64,000 nucleotides of DNA from Natronosalvus sp042663485. GTDB taxonomy: Archaea > Halobacteriota > Halobacteria > Halobacteriales > Natrialbaceae. Positions 15,814-24,564 of this stretch are shown here, one piece after another. Made by a program: the position numbers and the translations under genes. Position 1 is the stretch's first letter. Each line of letters starts with the position of its first letter. Under the pieces are notes generated by a model. It ran no database searches. It was not told the origin of the DNA and saw only the letters and a program-made list of their open reading frames with translations. The DNA lies in NCBI GenBank assembly GCA_042663485.1, contig JBHTAF010000005.1. One strand, written 5' to 3'.

Positions 15814-17136
15814 ATGACCCGTCCACCGCGCGTCTCGAGACGACAGGTCCTCGCCGGGGGGAGCCTGGCTCTGGCGGGACTCGCCGGTTGTGCGCTCCCC
15901 GGGTACGGCACCTACTCGCGGGATCAGCACTCGTTCGACCCCGAGATCCTGCCCTACGACGAAACGTATCCGGACCGCGACGACGCGGCGATGTTTCGCC
16001 GCGGGCTCCGTCGACTCGGATACTACCCGAACGAGACCGTGCCGGAGTCGGTGTCGGTCAACTGGTCCCTCCCGGTCAACTACATCGGCCACACCGCGGC
16101 GAAGTCGAGTCCCCTGCCGACACCCGACGGCGAGACAATCCTGATCCCGTCCGACACGGGCCGCATCCACGCGGTGACCCCCCATGGCGAGCACCGGTGG
16201 ACGCGGATGACCGGCGCCTCGAGATCCCTGGGCTTTCACGGAACGCCGACCGTCATCGGCGACGTCGCCTACCTCGGGGGCTACGACGGCGACATGTACG
16301 CCTTCGATCCCGAAACCGGCGACGAGGTCTGGCACACGACGGGCGGCCAGCTCGACGGCTCGATCGCCATCGGCTCGAGCCCGGCCTACTGGAACGGCGT
16401 CATCTACGTCGTCACCGAGTACTCGAACCCGAACGCGGGGACGATGTGGGCGCTGGACGCCGGCACCGGCGAGCCGCTGTGGAAGGACGACCGCCTGTGG
16501 GGGATGCCTCACCCCTCGACGGCCATCGATCCCGAGACCGAGCGGATGGTCACCGGGTCGAACGACGGCGTCGTCTACGCCTGGGAGTTTCCCTCGCTGG
16601 AGTTCGCCTGGGAGTTCGAGACCGGCCACCACGTCAAGGGGACGATCCCAACCTACGACGGCGGCGCATTCGTTGGCTCCTGGGACGGCTACTTCTACCG
16701 CCTCGATCTCGAGGACGGCACCGAGGAGTGGTCGTTCGAGATCGGCGAAGTGGTCATGTCGAATCCGGGAATCGACCCCGAGACGAACGTCGTCTACACG
16801 GGCGGCGACGACTGGAACGTCTACGCGCTCGATGCGGACACGGGCGAGGAGCGGTGGTCGACCCACGTCGAAGGCAACGTGCTAGGATCCCTGACGGTGA
16901 CCGCCGACGCGGTGCTGGTGGGCTCTTACGATGGCCACCTCTACGCGCTCGAGAAGGATACCGGCGACGTTCGATGGAAGGTGCTGAACCGCGGCTACGT
17001 GACCAGCGAACCGATTCCGCGCGACGGCCGGATCTACTACGCCGAGCGGGCCAGGATCTCGAACTACTGGAGCGACAGCGAGGAGGCGGTCTTCGAGGCA
17101 CCGGGCCACGCCTACTGTCTGGTCGAGGACGAGTAG
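15814..17136 (+). CDS. PQQ-type beta-propeller lipoprotein
   Basis: The 440-residue protein (ATG 15814) has a Tat leader (VSRRQVLAGGSLALAGLAGC) with lipidated Cys26. The body consists of repeated propeller blades with the hallmark AxDxxTGxxxW pattern: YAFDPETGDEVWHT, WALDAGTGEPLWK, YRLDLEDGTEEWSF, YALDADTGEERWS, YALEKDTGDVRWK. It should fold as a seven- or eight-bladed propeller on the outer membrane face. In haloarchaea these PQQ-like proteins rarely come with dehydrogenase residues and are thought to be scaffolds or binding proteins. An in-frame ATG at 15754 would hide the leader, so 15814 was chosen. A second propeller protein is encoded at 31350-33005. Confidence 0.9.
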   Translation: MTRPPRVSRRQVLAGGSLALAGLAGCALPGYGTYSRDQHSFDPEILPYDETYPDRDDAAMFRRGLRRLGYYPNETVPESVSVNWSLPVNYIGHTAAKSSPLPTPDGETILIPSDTGRIHAVTPHGEHRWTRMTGASRSLGFHGTPTVIGDVAYLGGYDGDMYAFDPETGDEVWHTTGGQLDGSIAIGSSPAYWNGVIYVVTEYSNPNAGTMWALDAGTGEPLWKDDRLWGMPHPSTAIDPETERMVTGSNDGVVYAWEFPSLEFAWEFETGHHVKGTIPTYDGGAFVGSWDGYFYRLDLEDGTEEWSFEIGEVVMSNPGIDPETNVVYTGGDDWNVYALDADTGEERWSTHVEGNVLGSLTVTADAVLVGSYDGHLYALEKDTGDVRWKVLNRGYVTSEPIPRDGRIYYAERARISNYWSDSEEAVFEAPGHAYCLVEDE

Positions 17137-17267
17137 CGGGTTGAGGAGAGAGGTGAACCCTCGAGGACCCGGATTGTGCGACTGCTGACAGATACGGATT
17201 GTGCGATTGCTCGAGGATGCGTTCGAGCACTGTTTTGCGATGTGGTCGTACGGCTATCGGGAACGAT

Positions 17268-17597
17268 TTAGTTCGTCCGTTCGAGTACGTTTGCCACGGT
17301 GAGGATGATATCGAGTTCGGTGGGGGATTCGACGAGTTCGACGACGCCCGCCTCCGAATCGTAGTGAATGAAGTCGTACTCGTCGGCTTTCTGGAGGTGG
17401 TTGTGATGAAGCGAGAGTTCGATGTTGTTCCACTTCTCGTCCGGGCGGGATGAGGCCCCATCGTCCGTTTCCATGTCCGCCACCGCTTCCACAACCTCCT
17501 CGACTGGCACTGCACCATCCTGTTCGTTGAGATAGTACAGTGCGTATCGGCGGCGCTTCTCATTGAGAAGACCCAGAACATTGTCAACCGTTACCAT
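17268..17597 (-). CDS. DUF7344-type winged-helix protein (probable transcriptional regulator)
   Basis: ATG 17597 opens MVTVDNVLGLLNEKRRRYALYYLNEQDGAVPVEEVVEAVADME..., a 109-residue protein. The pattern (LLNxxRRRYALYYL, a short linker, a wing-like VPVEEVVEAV helix, then HHNHLQKADEYDFIHYD) matches the haloarchaeal winged-helix family that regulates phage-like and stress genes. Extension to 17780 has poor composition. It lies beside the oxidase cluster but on the opposite strand to the first small gene, so it might regulate that cluster. This is inferred only from position. Confidence 0.8.
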   Translation of the reverse strand: MVTVDNVLGLLNEKRRRYALYYLNEQDGAVPVEEVVEAVADMETDDGASSRPDEKWNNIELSLHHNHLQKADEYDFIHYDSEAGVVELVESPTELDIILTVANVLERTN

Positions 17598-17836
17598 TGA
17601 CCGAATGGAGATTTCGAACGAGCATAAGTTGCGCGGTGGTGGGTTGTAGCCCGTTCGACGTGAATTTCTCCGGTCGAAACGAGTGACAGTCGACCTTCCG
17701 TACGGTTTTGACCGGCGCACTGGCCCCGGCGTCTCCAACGCGGGTGTCCGAATGCACGTTCGTCGCGTGCACATACACACCTGAACCTGAATTCACCCGA
17801 CACGAGTTTTATCATCTCGCTCGATGACGAACGCTC

Positions 17837-17923
17837 ATGTCCGAAAAAGCACTCTTCGGGTTGTTTCTCGGCGTCGTCGTCGTCTTGCTCTTCGTGACGG
17901 GCATTGTCCTCATCACGTTCTGA
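17837..17923 (+). CDS. Tiny single-helix membrane protein (28 aa)
   Basis: ATG 17837 encodes MSEKALFGLFLGVVVVLLFVTG then IVLITF and a TGA. It is one transmembrane helix with a short polar N-terminus. A TATA-like TTTTATC at 17807-17813 sits 27 bp upstream, the right spacing for a leaderless gene, which supports expression. Single-helix peptides are common accessory subunits of terminal oxidases, and this one lies at the edge of the oxidase cluster. It converges with the gene ending at 17950. Function unknown. Confidence 0.6.
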   Translation: MSEKALFGLFLGVVVVLLFVTGIVLITF

Positions 17924-17949
17924 GGGCGGTGTCCCCCGCGCGACCCCGC

Positions 17950-18237
17950 TCACGCGACGATCGCGTACGCGAACAGGAACCCGAAGTACGTCACCACAAG
18001 TACGAGCAGTGCACCTAGCACGTAGCGTCTGTGAGCGCCGCGTTCTGCCGCTGCGACCGTCGCGTACGTCTCGCGCTCTCGAGCGCTGAGTCGATCCGGA
18101 TGCTCGAGTCCCCGATGGAGCAGGCGACGCTCTTCGGTCGTGAACGGACGACCGCAGTCCTGACAGCGTGAGGCTGCAGCCGTCGGTTCGCTCCAGGTCG
18201 GTTCGTCGTCGGAATCTGCGATCATACTCGGTGTCAT
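17950..18237 (-). CDS. Zinc-knuckle plus C-terminal transmembrane helix protein (oxidase-cluster type)
   Basis: From ATG 18237 the 95-residue protein has an acidic N-terminus, then CQDCGRPFTTEERRLLHRGLEHP with a CxxC pair and nearby His. This is a probable small metal site. The C-terminus is hydrophobic (YVLGALLVLVVTYFGFLFAYAIVA), one membrane helix. The start overlaps the stop of the next upstream gene (18234-18464) by four bases, so the two form an operon. Similar short proteins are found in haloarchaeal cox clusters, where they are only called cox cluster proteins. A role in assembly or metal delivery is a guess. Confidence 0.72.
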   Translation of the reverse strand: MTPSMIADSDDEPTWSEPTAAASRCQDCGRPFTTEERRLLHRGLEHPDRLSARERETYATVAAAERGAHRRYVLGALLVLVVTYFGFLFAYAIVA

Positions 18238-18464
18238 CGTTCGGGTGTCGCTTCCTGAAACCGGACGGCGACGACGTATGTGACCAGAAACAGCGTCCCC
18301 ACGAGTGAGAAGATGAGCCCGTAGACGACGGCCAGCGACAGCAGGTCCCACCCCCACGGGCGCTCGATGAGCAACCACCCGGCGAAGAACAGCAGCACGC
18401 CGAGGGGCACGAGGTTTCCCGATATATCTCGAATCGACTCCCTGGAGAGACCGAGCGTCGGCAT
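18234..18464 (-). CDS. Small two-helix membrane protein (DUF6684-like)
   Basis: ATG 18464 gives 76 residues (MPTLGLSRESIRDISGNLVPLGVLLFFAGWLLIERPWGWDLL...). Two hydrophobic helices are separated by the ERPWGWD loop. The segment LVPLGVLLFFAGWLLxxxPWG resembles the small haloarchaeal family found next to oxidase genes. A GTG at 18479 in frame is an alternative start. Its stop overlaps the start of the zinc-knuckle gene. The function is not established; location points to the terminal oxidase. Confidence 0.72.
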   Translation of the reverse strand: MPTLGLSRESIRDISGNLVPLGVLLFFAGWLLIERPWGWDLLSLAVVYGLIFSLVGTLFLVTYVVAVRFQEATPER

Positions 18465-18615
18465 GGTCCGTCGATGCACACCGCCAACGATGATAAAGGA
18501 GTGGGTAAAATCCGTCGGGAAGTAGCCGCCTCCGATCGTATCGAAGCGGTGGGACGAGCGACCAGTCTGGGCGAGTGGGTGGGTATTTTACCGCGTACGT
18601 TATAGAAGCGGGCAA

Positions 18616-19176
18616 ATGGTCGAGCCAATCGGTCACGGTGCGATGGCGCTGTTGTTCGCCGTTCCCGCCTGGATACTGTGGGGTCGTCGACCGGCGCTAA
18701 CATTTACCGCGCTCACACAGGTCACGGCGTTGCTTCCGGACGTCGACCTCCTGTTCGAGTCCTATTTTTCACATCCTCAACTCCAACACCACGGTGTGAC
18801 ACACACCGTTACGTTCGTCCTGGTAGTCGGCCTCGTTTTCGGGGCCGTGGCCGCACGAACACTCACGGGGGCGTTGAACGCTCATCGGCTGATACGAAGC
18901 GACTCGATCTCTCCCGAGACAACGTTCGTCTTCACGACGAGCGCGTTCTGGGCCGGTGGCCTCAGTCACATCTTCGTCGACCTGCTCTCGTCGGCGCCGG
19001 ATGCGGCGATGGAACCCTTCTGGCCGATCTACGCCGGCGAAATCGTCATCAACGTCGTCGCGTACGATTCGACGCCGGTGAACGTGGGACTGGTCGTCGT
19101 CGCTCTGGTGACCCACGTGGCACTGTACCGCGCCGAGCGCTACCCCTACGAAACTCGGTGGAGCGTCGGGTCGTAG
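18616..19176 (+). CDS. YdjM-like membrane metal-dependent hydrolase family protein
   Basis: The 186-residue polytopic protein has the YdjM/DUF457 arrangement: an N-terminal helix with a conserved His (EPIGHGAMALLFAVPAW), LLPDVDLLFE with acidic residues, QHHGVTHTVTFVL with adjacent His residues, and GGLSHIFVDLL near residue 115. Such His and Asp residues inside a membrane domain are proposed metal ligands. Reported members include LexA-regulated bacterial proteins of unclear substrate. It is divergent from the two small genes at 17950-18464. The TATA-like CGTTATAG at ~18597 is very near the start, so the mRNA start is uncertain. Confidence 0.82.
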   Translation: MVEPIGHGAMALLFAVPAWILWGRRPALTFTALTQVTALLPDVDLLFESYFSHPQLQHHGVTHTVTFVLVVGLVFGAVAARTLTGALNAHRLIRSDSISPETTFVFTTSAFWAGGLSHIFVDLLSSAPDAAMEPFWPIYAGEIVINVVAYDSTPVNVGLVVVALVTHVALYRAERYPYETRWSVGS

Positions 19177-19274
19177 CCGTACGTCTGCTCGCCGTGATTT
19201 TCTCGAGTGCGCCTCGAGGCATCTCACTGGGGATATTTGTCCCTCGGGAGTGTCGAACCCGTATCCGTATCCGT

Positions 19275-19490
19275 ATGCGCGCTCGCGGAGGCTCATCCCC
19301 CGAGGATATCGATCGGAAGCAGGCCGCTATCGCCGTCGCCCCGCTGGTAGCCGTCGGTCTCTTCGCGATTCTCTTGGTAGTGCTCTGGGGAGCGAACTAC
19401 CTCTGGGGGTTCGTCGTCGCACTTCCCGTCTCGTTTTTCATCGCGCTCGTCTGGATCGCGTTCCGGTCTCGACCCGCATCCTCGAGTTAG
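19275..19490 (+). CDS. Small two-helix membrane protein (71 aa)
   Basis: From ATG 19275 (MRARGGSSPEDIDRKQAAIAV...) the protein has two hydrophobic helices (AIAVAPLVAVGLFAILLVVLW and NYLWGFVVALPVSFFIALVWI), then a short polar tail. It ends 4 bp before the stop of the convergent subunit II gene. Genes like this are scattered through haloarchaeal oxidase clusters and may be small subunits. A tandem GTATCC motif precedes the start. The start codon could be a few codons upstream; no SD is visible. Confidence 0.62.
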   Translation: MRARGGSSPEDIDRKQAAIAVAPLVAVGLFAILLVVLWGANYLWGFVVALPVSFFIALVWIAFRSRPASSS

Positions 19491-19494
19491 TCCA

Positions 19495-20268
19495 CTAGTC
19501 TCTGGCCGCCGGCGCGTCAGTCACGTTTTCCTCGCCTTCGTGGTTCACGAGCCACGTCTGGTACGTTTCTTCGTCGACGACGACGATCGTCGCCCGCATG
19601 TGTGCGTGCTGGGCACCACAGAACTCCGTGCACTGGACCTGGTAGGTGCCGGGTTCGTAGACGTTGGTCCGAACGGCGCTCTCCTGTTCGGGGAAGACGT
19701 CCTGACGCAGGCCCAGACCGGGAACGGCGAAGCTGTGGATTACGTCCCTCGAGGTCATGACGAACGCGACATCTCGATCCGTGGGCACGACGATCACGTC
19801 CTGGGTCGTCACGTTCGCGTCCGGATAGGTGGCCTGCCAGCCCCACTGGTAAGCCACGACTTCGACGACCATGTCGCTCTCGGCGACCTCGACTGGATTG
19901 TCGCCAGTCCCGGCCAGATCCTCGTCGGAGAGGACGCCCGGCGACAGGTACGGGCTGGCGAGCACCGCGTACGCCGAGACGCCGACGAACAGGAGAATAA
20001 CCGCCGTCGCGACTGTCCAGGTGATCTCGAGGGCCGGATCTTCTGCGGTCGGCCGTGGGTCCTCGTTGTCCCGGAATCGGAGGACGGCGTACGAGAGGAT
20101 GACCAGGACGAACAGCGTCAGCGGGAGCGCAACGTAGAGCAACTGGACGTAGAGGCCGTCGATGAGGTCGCGGTTGACCGACTGGGCGGCGACGGACATC
20201 GTCATGGCGACCGCTCCGACGGTCGCGACGATCAGCCACCGGACGAGACGGACGTAACGCCCCTCCAT
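19495..20268 (-). CDS. coxB: Cytochrome c oxidase subunit II (CuA-type)
   Basis: This 257-residue protein has two N-terminal membrane helices and a cupredoxin domain outside. The CuA ligands are all present: His178 in DVIHSF, then C213, C217, H221 and M224 in CTEFCGAQHAHM. The Trp-rich YQWGWQATYP segment is the electron-entry region. CuA indicates a true oxygen reductase that takes electrons from a soluble one-electron donor, most likely a halocyanin; no donor gene is seen nearby. Start ATG 20268 puts one hydrophobic helix at the N-terminus, which may be a signal. The gene is divergent from subunit I, with a 277-bp shared promoter region. Confidence 0.95.
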   Translation of the reverse strand: MEGRYVRLVRWLIVATVGAVAMTMSVAAQSVNRDLIDGLYVQLLYVALPLTLFVLVILSYAVLRFRDNEDPRPTAEDPALEITWTVATAVILLFVGVSAYAVLASPYLSPGVLSDEDLAGTGDNPVEVAESDMVVEVVAYQWGWQATYPDANVTTQDVIVVPTDRDVAFVMTSRDVIHSFAVPGLGLRQDVFPEQESAVRTNVYEPGTYQVQCTEFCGAQHAHMRATIVVVDEETYQTWLVNHEGEENVTDAPAARD

Positions 20269-20545
20269 CCCGGCAATCGACCACGCTCGAAACCAAATAA
20301 CCACCACGGTGGCGTCAGCGTAGCGAGAGGTTGCGTCGGCAGGGTTTCATTATGGAGTTCGTGGTAGCGTGGTGAGATCGACGCATGAGGAGTCGGCCGA
20401 ACGTCGAGGCCCGAGTCTGCGTTCCGTGCTCGAGCGGCCGACGAGCGACGGAATGGCGGCCCTCGAGTCGGGGGTGGTGCCCTTCGAGGAGCGACCGCTC
20501 GAGTTCCGTCACGAGGGTGGCACCGCTCGGGAGGTCCCCACCGTG

Positions 20546-22816
20546 ATGCCCGACCCTGCCCTCCTGCGGGTCGCACTGTTCGTCGCAATTCTCCTCGGCT
20601 GTCTCGCCATCGCTAACCGCGCGAGCCAACGCGGCGCCCGCCCTGACGGCGGGACCCACGTGAGTCGCGATCTGACGATCGACATCGCTACCGTTCGGGC
20701 CGGCCTCGAGCGCTGGACGACGACCACCAACCACCGCGAGATCGGTCTGCTGTACATCGCATTCGGTACCCTGGCCGGCATCTGGGGCGGCATCGACGGG
20801 ATGATGATGCGGACGGAGCTGCTCGTCCCCGCTGCGTCGGTCTGGAACGAGCCGACGTACAACGAGCTGTTTACGGCCCACGGCATCACGATGCTGTTTT
20901 TCTTCGTGACGCCCATCTTCTTCGGCATCGGGAACTACTTCCTGCCGCTCTTGCTGGGAGCCGACGACATGGCGTTCCCTCGACTCAACGCCATCGGGTT
21001 CTGGATGCTCCCACCGGCGCTCCTGCTGGCTCGGGCGGGACTCATCTCGGAGGTGATGGCGAAGGTCCTCGGATTGCTGCTCGGCGAGAACTCACTCGTC
21101 CGCTTCTTCGGGGCGCTGAGCGAACCCGGTCTGGGGTGGACGCTGTACGTGCCGCTGTCGGTCCAGACAGCAAATCCGCAGATCGACCTCTTGCTCCTCG
21201 GGTTGCACCTTAGCGGCATCGCGACCACGCTCGCGGCGATAAACTTCATCGTCACCATCTTCTACGAACGCGCTGCGGACGTCACCTGGGCGCGTCTGGA
21301 TATCTTCTCGTGGACGATTCTCACGACCAGTGCGCTCGTCGTCTTCGCGTTCCCGCTGCTGGGGAGCGCCATCGTCTTGCTGTTGCTCGACCGGAACGTG
21401 GGCACGACCTTTTACGCGATCGAGGGTGGCGGGCCGTTGCTATGGCAACACCTCTTCTGGTTCTTCGGCCACCCGGAGGTGTACATCATTTTCCTCCCAG
21501 CGGCGGGCCTGATGAGCCTCATTTTACCGAAGTTCTGCGGACGGACGCTCTTTGGCTACCAGTTCGTCGTCTACTCGACGCTGGCCATCGGCGTCCTCAG
21601 CTTCGGCGTGTGGGCCCACCACATGTTCGTCACGGGAATGGATCCCCGCCTCCGCGCCGGGTTCATGATCACGACCATCGCCATCGCCGTCCCGAGCGCG
21701 ATCAAGGTGTTCAACTGGATGACGACCATCTGGGACGGGAACGTCCGCCTGACGGCGCCTATGATCCTCTGCGTCGCCTCCATCCTCACCTTCGTCATCG
21801 CTGGTGTCACGGGTATCTTCCTCGCCGTGGTTCCCATCAACGTCACCTACCACGGGACCTACTACGTCGTCGGCCACTTCCACCTGATCGTCATGGGAAT
21901 CATCCCGTTCATGATGTTCGCTGCGAGCTACTACTGGTACCCCATCATCACCGGCCGGCTGTTCGACCGACGGCTGGCCCGCTTCCAGGCGACCCTGCTC
22001 GTCGTCGGTTCGACGACCACCTTCACCGTCCTCGTGATCCTCGGCGTGCTCGAACTTCCCCGTCGCTACGCCGACTACCCGCCGGCCTACGCGCCCCTCC
22101 AACAGGTCGCGACTATTGGCGCCTACCTGATCGGCATCAGCGTCCTGCTGTGGCTCTACAACATGCTCTGGTCGTACTGGGCCGGCCCGCCGGTCGACGA
22201 CGCCGACGTCTGGGACCTCAAACGATCCGAGCAGTTCACCCGCGAGTGGCAGTGGTTCGAGCGCCGCCTCGAGGTCGAGTACGGGATCGAACCGAGCGAA
22301 CCGGCGACCACGAGACCGGCGTCGACTACCGATCCCGCAATAGGCAGTCCGTCGATATCGAGGCAAATCCGTCCGCTGATGGGATCGGTCACCGAAAACG
22401 TGTTCGTCGGGGCCGTCGCGGGACTGGTCGGGACCCTCCTGATGACCGTCGTGCTGGCCGTGGGCGTCGCCATCGGCGTCTTCCACCTGCAGGCGTTCTC
22501 GGAACTGGCGGGCCTGATCGGCGCACCCGACCGCGCGTCCGTCGGATACGCGCTGTTCGTCCTGGCCGGGTCGACCGTCTGGCCGCTATTGTTCCTCACC
22601 ATCGCTCGCTACCTCCCCGGCCGGACGCCCATCGCTCGCGGCCTCTCGTTCGCGACCATCGTCACCTCGGGGTTCCTGCTCGCGTTCTACACCGGTCAGG
22701 CAGGGCTCGCCCTCGTCGGCTACGTCGGCCTCTCGATACTCGCCCACTGGGCCTATGGGGTCGGCCTGGGTGCCGCGCTCGACTACGCCTCGTTCAGGTG
22801 GGACGTGGAGGTGTGA
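20546..22816 (+). CDS. coxA: Heme-copper oxidase subunit I with extra C-terminal membrane domain
   Basis: The A-type subunit I carries all expected ligands: FTAHGITMLFFF (low-spin heme His), GHPEVYI with H309, E311 and Y313 (CuB and cross-linked Tyr), WAHHMFVTGMDP (CuB), and YVVGHFHLIVMG (heme ligands). The ExxVY glutamate supports an A1-type proton channel. An extra N-terminal helix (LLRVALFVAILLGCLAIANR) precedes the core. After a linker, residues ~612-756 form an additional four-helix membrane domain (VFVGAVAGLVGTLLMTVVLAV... to HWAYGVGLGAALDY) like stand-alone DUF6789 proteins. ATG 20546 is preceded by GGAGGT at about -11. Upstream in-frame starts (20369 GTG, 20453 ATG) add unsupported sequence. 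Confidence 0.95.
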   Translation: MPDPALLRVALFVAILLGCLAIANRASQRGARPDGGTHVSRDLTIDIATVRAGLERWTTTTNHREIGLLYIAFGTLAGIWGGIDGMMMRTELLVPAASVWNEPTYNELFTAHGITMLFFFVTPIFFGIGNYFLPLLLGADDMAFPRLNAIGFWMLPPALLLARAGLISEVMAKVLGLLLGENSLVRFFGALSEPGLGWTLYVPLSVQTANPQIDLLLLGLHLSGIATTLAAINFIVTIFYERAADVTWARLDIFSWTILTTSALVVFAFPLLGSAIVLLLLDRNVGTTFYAIEGGGPLLWQHLFWFFGHPEVYIIFLPAAGLMSLILPKFCGRTLFGYQFVVYSTLAIGVLSFGVWAHHMFVTGMDPRLRAGFMITTIAIAVPSAIKVFNWMTTIWDGNVRLTAPMILCVASILTFVIAGVTGIFLAVVPINVTYHGTYYVVGHFHLIVMGIIPFMMFAASYYWYPIITGRLFDRRLARFQATLLVVGSTTTFTVLVILGVLELPRRYADYPPAYAPLQQVATIGAYLIGISVLLWLYNMLWSYWAGPPVDDADVWDLKRSEQFTREWQWFERRLEVEYGIEPSEPATTRPASTTDPAIGSPSISRQIRPLMGSVTENVFVGAVAGLVGTLLMTVVLAVGVAIGVFHLQAFSELAGLIGAPDRASVGYALFVLAGSTVWPLLFLTIARYLPGRTPIARGLSFATIVTSGFLLAFYTGQAGLALVGYVGLSILAHWAYGVGLGAALDYASFRWDVEV

Positions 22817-22818
22817 CG

Positions 22819-23502
22819 ATGATGGCTCGAGACGATCGATCGACGCGCGAAACGGACGCCGAGAACGGAAACGGAAGCCGGGGCGAGGAGTCCCGACTCT
22901 TCTCGTACGCGCTCCCGTTTCTCGCCGCGCTCTTTCTCGCGCTCGGGATCGCAGGAACCGTCCTCGGCGGCTGGTCCATCGTCCAGCCCGCGATCGGCGG
23001 CTGTGGGGATCCCGTCATCGGCATGTCGACACCCGAGGAAACCGAGCAGCGACTCTCTGACGTCGGCCCAGTCGTCGAGACGCTCGAGTTCGAGTCGCTG
23101 ACCGAGGCCGAACGGCGCGCCGTTCTCGAGGCCATCGACGATCCCCATCAGGAGGGAACCGTCGAGGGGTCGTTCGACCACCGCGAGGCGTTCGAGCGGG
23201 GCGTCGTGATCAGCGGCAGCGAAGTTGGCGAAGCGCGGTACGCGACCCTTCGCTCCGAGAGTCGGTGTCTCGGCGTCGATCCGGTCGCCCTCCCGCTGGG
23301 GCTCATCTCGTTGCTCGTCGGCGTCGGCGCGTTCACGCTCGTCGGCGTCGAGAACTATCCGTGGGAGTTCCGGTGGTCGCCCCGGCGGGAAATTGCGCGC
23401 GAGGACGAGGGAACTCGAGACGCGAGCGGCGAACGAGACGGAACCGACGAGGAAGAGATGCGAGACGCCGACCAGCGGCGATGGGACCGACGCGAGCGCT
23501 GA
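22819..23502 (+). CDS. Oxidase-cluster membrane protein with extracytoplasmic domain
   Basis: The 227-residue protein starts two bases after the coxA stop (TGACGATGATG), so it is almost certainly co-transcribed with it. It has one helix near residue 30 (FSYALPFLAALFLALGIAGTVLGG), then an external acidic domain (residues ~50-145) with LTEAERRAVLEAIDDPHQEGTVEG. A second helix follows (ALPLGLISLLVGVGAFTLVGVE), then a long charged cytosolic tail (Arg/Glu/Asp-rich). The external segment resembles a short domain in many haloarchaeal membrane proteins, which I tentatively liken to DUF7979. It may be a subunit or assembly factor of the oxidase. Confidence 0.8.
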   Translation: MMARDDRSTRETDAENGNGSRGEESRLFSYALPFLAALFLALGIAGTVLGGWSIVQPAIGGCGDPVIGMSTPEETEQRLSDVGPVVETLEFESLTEAERRAVLEAIDDPHQEGTVEGSFDHREAFERGVVISGSEVGEARYATLRSESRCLGVDPVALPLGLISLLVGVGAFTLVGVENYPWEFRWSPRREIAREDEGTRDASGERDGTDEEEMRDADQRRWDRRER

Positions 23503-23503
23503 T

Positions 23504-24382
23504 TCACACCGAAACGACGGCCCCGACGTACAGCGTGGCCACGAGGAAGAGCCAGACTGCGTCGACGAAGTGCCAGTATAGCCCCACGGTCGCGACGGAC
23601 GTGTCTCGCTCGGGGGCGTACTGCCCGCGCAAGCCGCGAACGAAAACGATCAAGAGCAACACGACGCCGAGGGCGACGTGAATGCCGTGGAGTCCCGTCA
23701 ATCCGTAGAACGCGCTCGCGAACACCCCGTCGGTGATCGAGAACCCCTCGTGGACCACGAACTCGTAGTACTCGATCGCCTGGCCGGCGAGGAAGACGGC
23801 GCCCAGGAGGACGGTCAGGCCGAGAAGGCCGAGGAACGCCTGACTTCGTCCGCGCTCGAGAGAACTGTGGGCGACGTGGAACGTGACGCTGCTGACGAGC
23901 AGGAGCGCGGTGTTGACCACGACGAGAGAACCGAGCAGCGGCGGGAGGTCGGCGGGGGGCCACGTTCCGACGCGGACGAACGCGTAGTAGATGAAGCCGG
24001 CGCCGAAAGTGCCGAGATCGGTCGCGAGAAAGAGAATCATGGTGGTGACGTAGGTGCGTCGCGCCTCTGGGTCGGCTACGGAACGGTCCTGGTGGTGGAG
24101 GAATGCCTGTCGGAGCCAGCCGAACAGCCCGGTTAGCAGGAGTCCGCCGCCGAGGAACGCGACCACGAGACCGAGGAGAGCCGGGACGGTCCCGACGCCG
24201 AACGCCAGGGCGAGAAGCGCGAATCCGACGTACAGCACGGCTGCGCCTGCGGCGCTCACGATGGGCCAGCCGCTTCGATGGTGGGCATGATCGCCCCCGT
24301 CTCCGTCACCGGACGTGTCGGGCGCGTTCGGGGGGTCCGATCGCGAGTGTGGCGGCGGCGGTGTCGACGTGATGTGGATCAC
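23504..24382 (-). CDS. coxC: Cytochrome c oxidase subunit III
   Basis: The protein has a His-rich N-terminal segment and seven hydrophobic helices. Family III features are RRTYVTTMILFLATDLGTFGAGFIYYAF, FHVAHSSLERG, YYEFVVHEGFSITDGVFASAFYGLTGLHGIHV and YWHFVDAVWLFLV at the end. The Glu in the EGF region and TGLHGxHV are diagnostic. Subunit III has no redox centre but stabilises the oxidase and its proton uptake. GTG 24382 gives a short Pro/Ser/Asp-rich leader; another GTG at 24454 would add 24 basic residues. It is convergent with the preceding gene, 1 bp apart, so it must use its own promoter. Confidence 0.93.
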   Translation of the reverse strand: MIHITSTPPPPHSRSDPPNAPDTSGDGDGGDHAHHRSGWPIVSAAGAAVLYVGFALLALAFGVGTVPALLGLVVAFLGGGLLLTGLFGWLRQAFLHHQDRSVADPEARRTYVTTMILFLATDLGTFGAGFIYYAFVRVGTWPPADLPPLLGSLVVVNTALLLVSSVTFHVAHSSLERGRSQAFLGLLGLTVLLGAVFLAGQAIEYYEFVVHEGFSITDGVFASAFYGLTGLHGIHVALGVVLLLIVFVRGLRGQYAPERDTSVATVGLYWHFVDAVWLFLVATLYVGAVVSV

Positions 24383-24564
24383 CTGCTTGGCTCGAACGTG
24401 GCGTCGCGTTCGCTGGATTCGAACGGTGCCGCGTTCACTGGGCTCGAGCGACACAGCGTTCGCGCAACAGAGGTATCCACTCGAGGCAGTCCCAAGTAGC
24501 TAACAGCCAGTCGGTTTGTGTGAGTATCTCGCGCGTTTCCATAGCCGACCGGCCGAACGAATCG

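Noticed and set aside
17598..17780. Upstream extension of the winged-helix gene to 17780
   Set aside because: The added 61 residues are Cys/Arg/Pro-rich; the internal ATG 17597 begins the conserved domain.
18678..19274. Long upstream part of the frame that ends in the 71-aa membrane protein
   Set aside because: It overlaps the YdjM-like gene in another frame and is Arg/His-rich; only the last 71 codons look real.
20315..20881. 188-aa minus-strand frame opposite the start of coxA
   Set aside because: Antisense shadow; it runs over conserved coxA codons.
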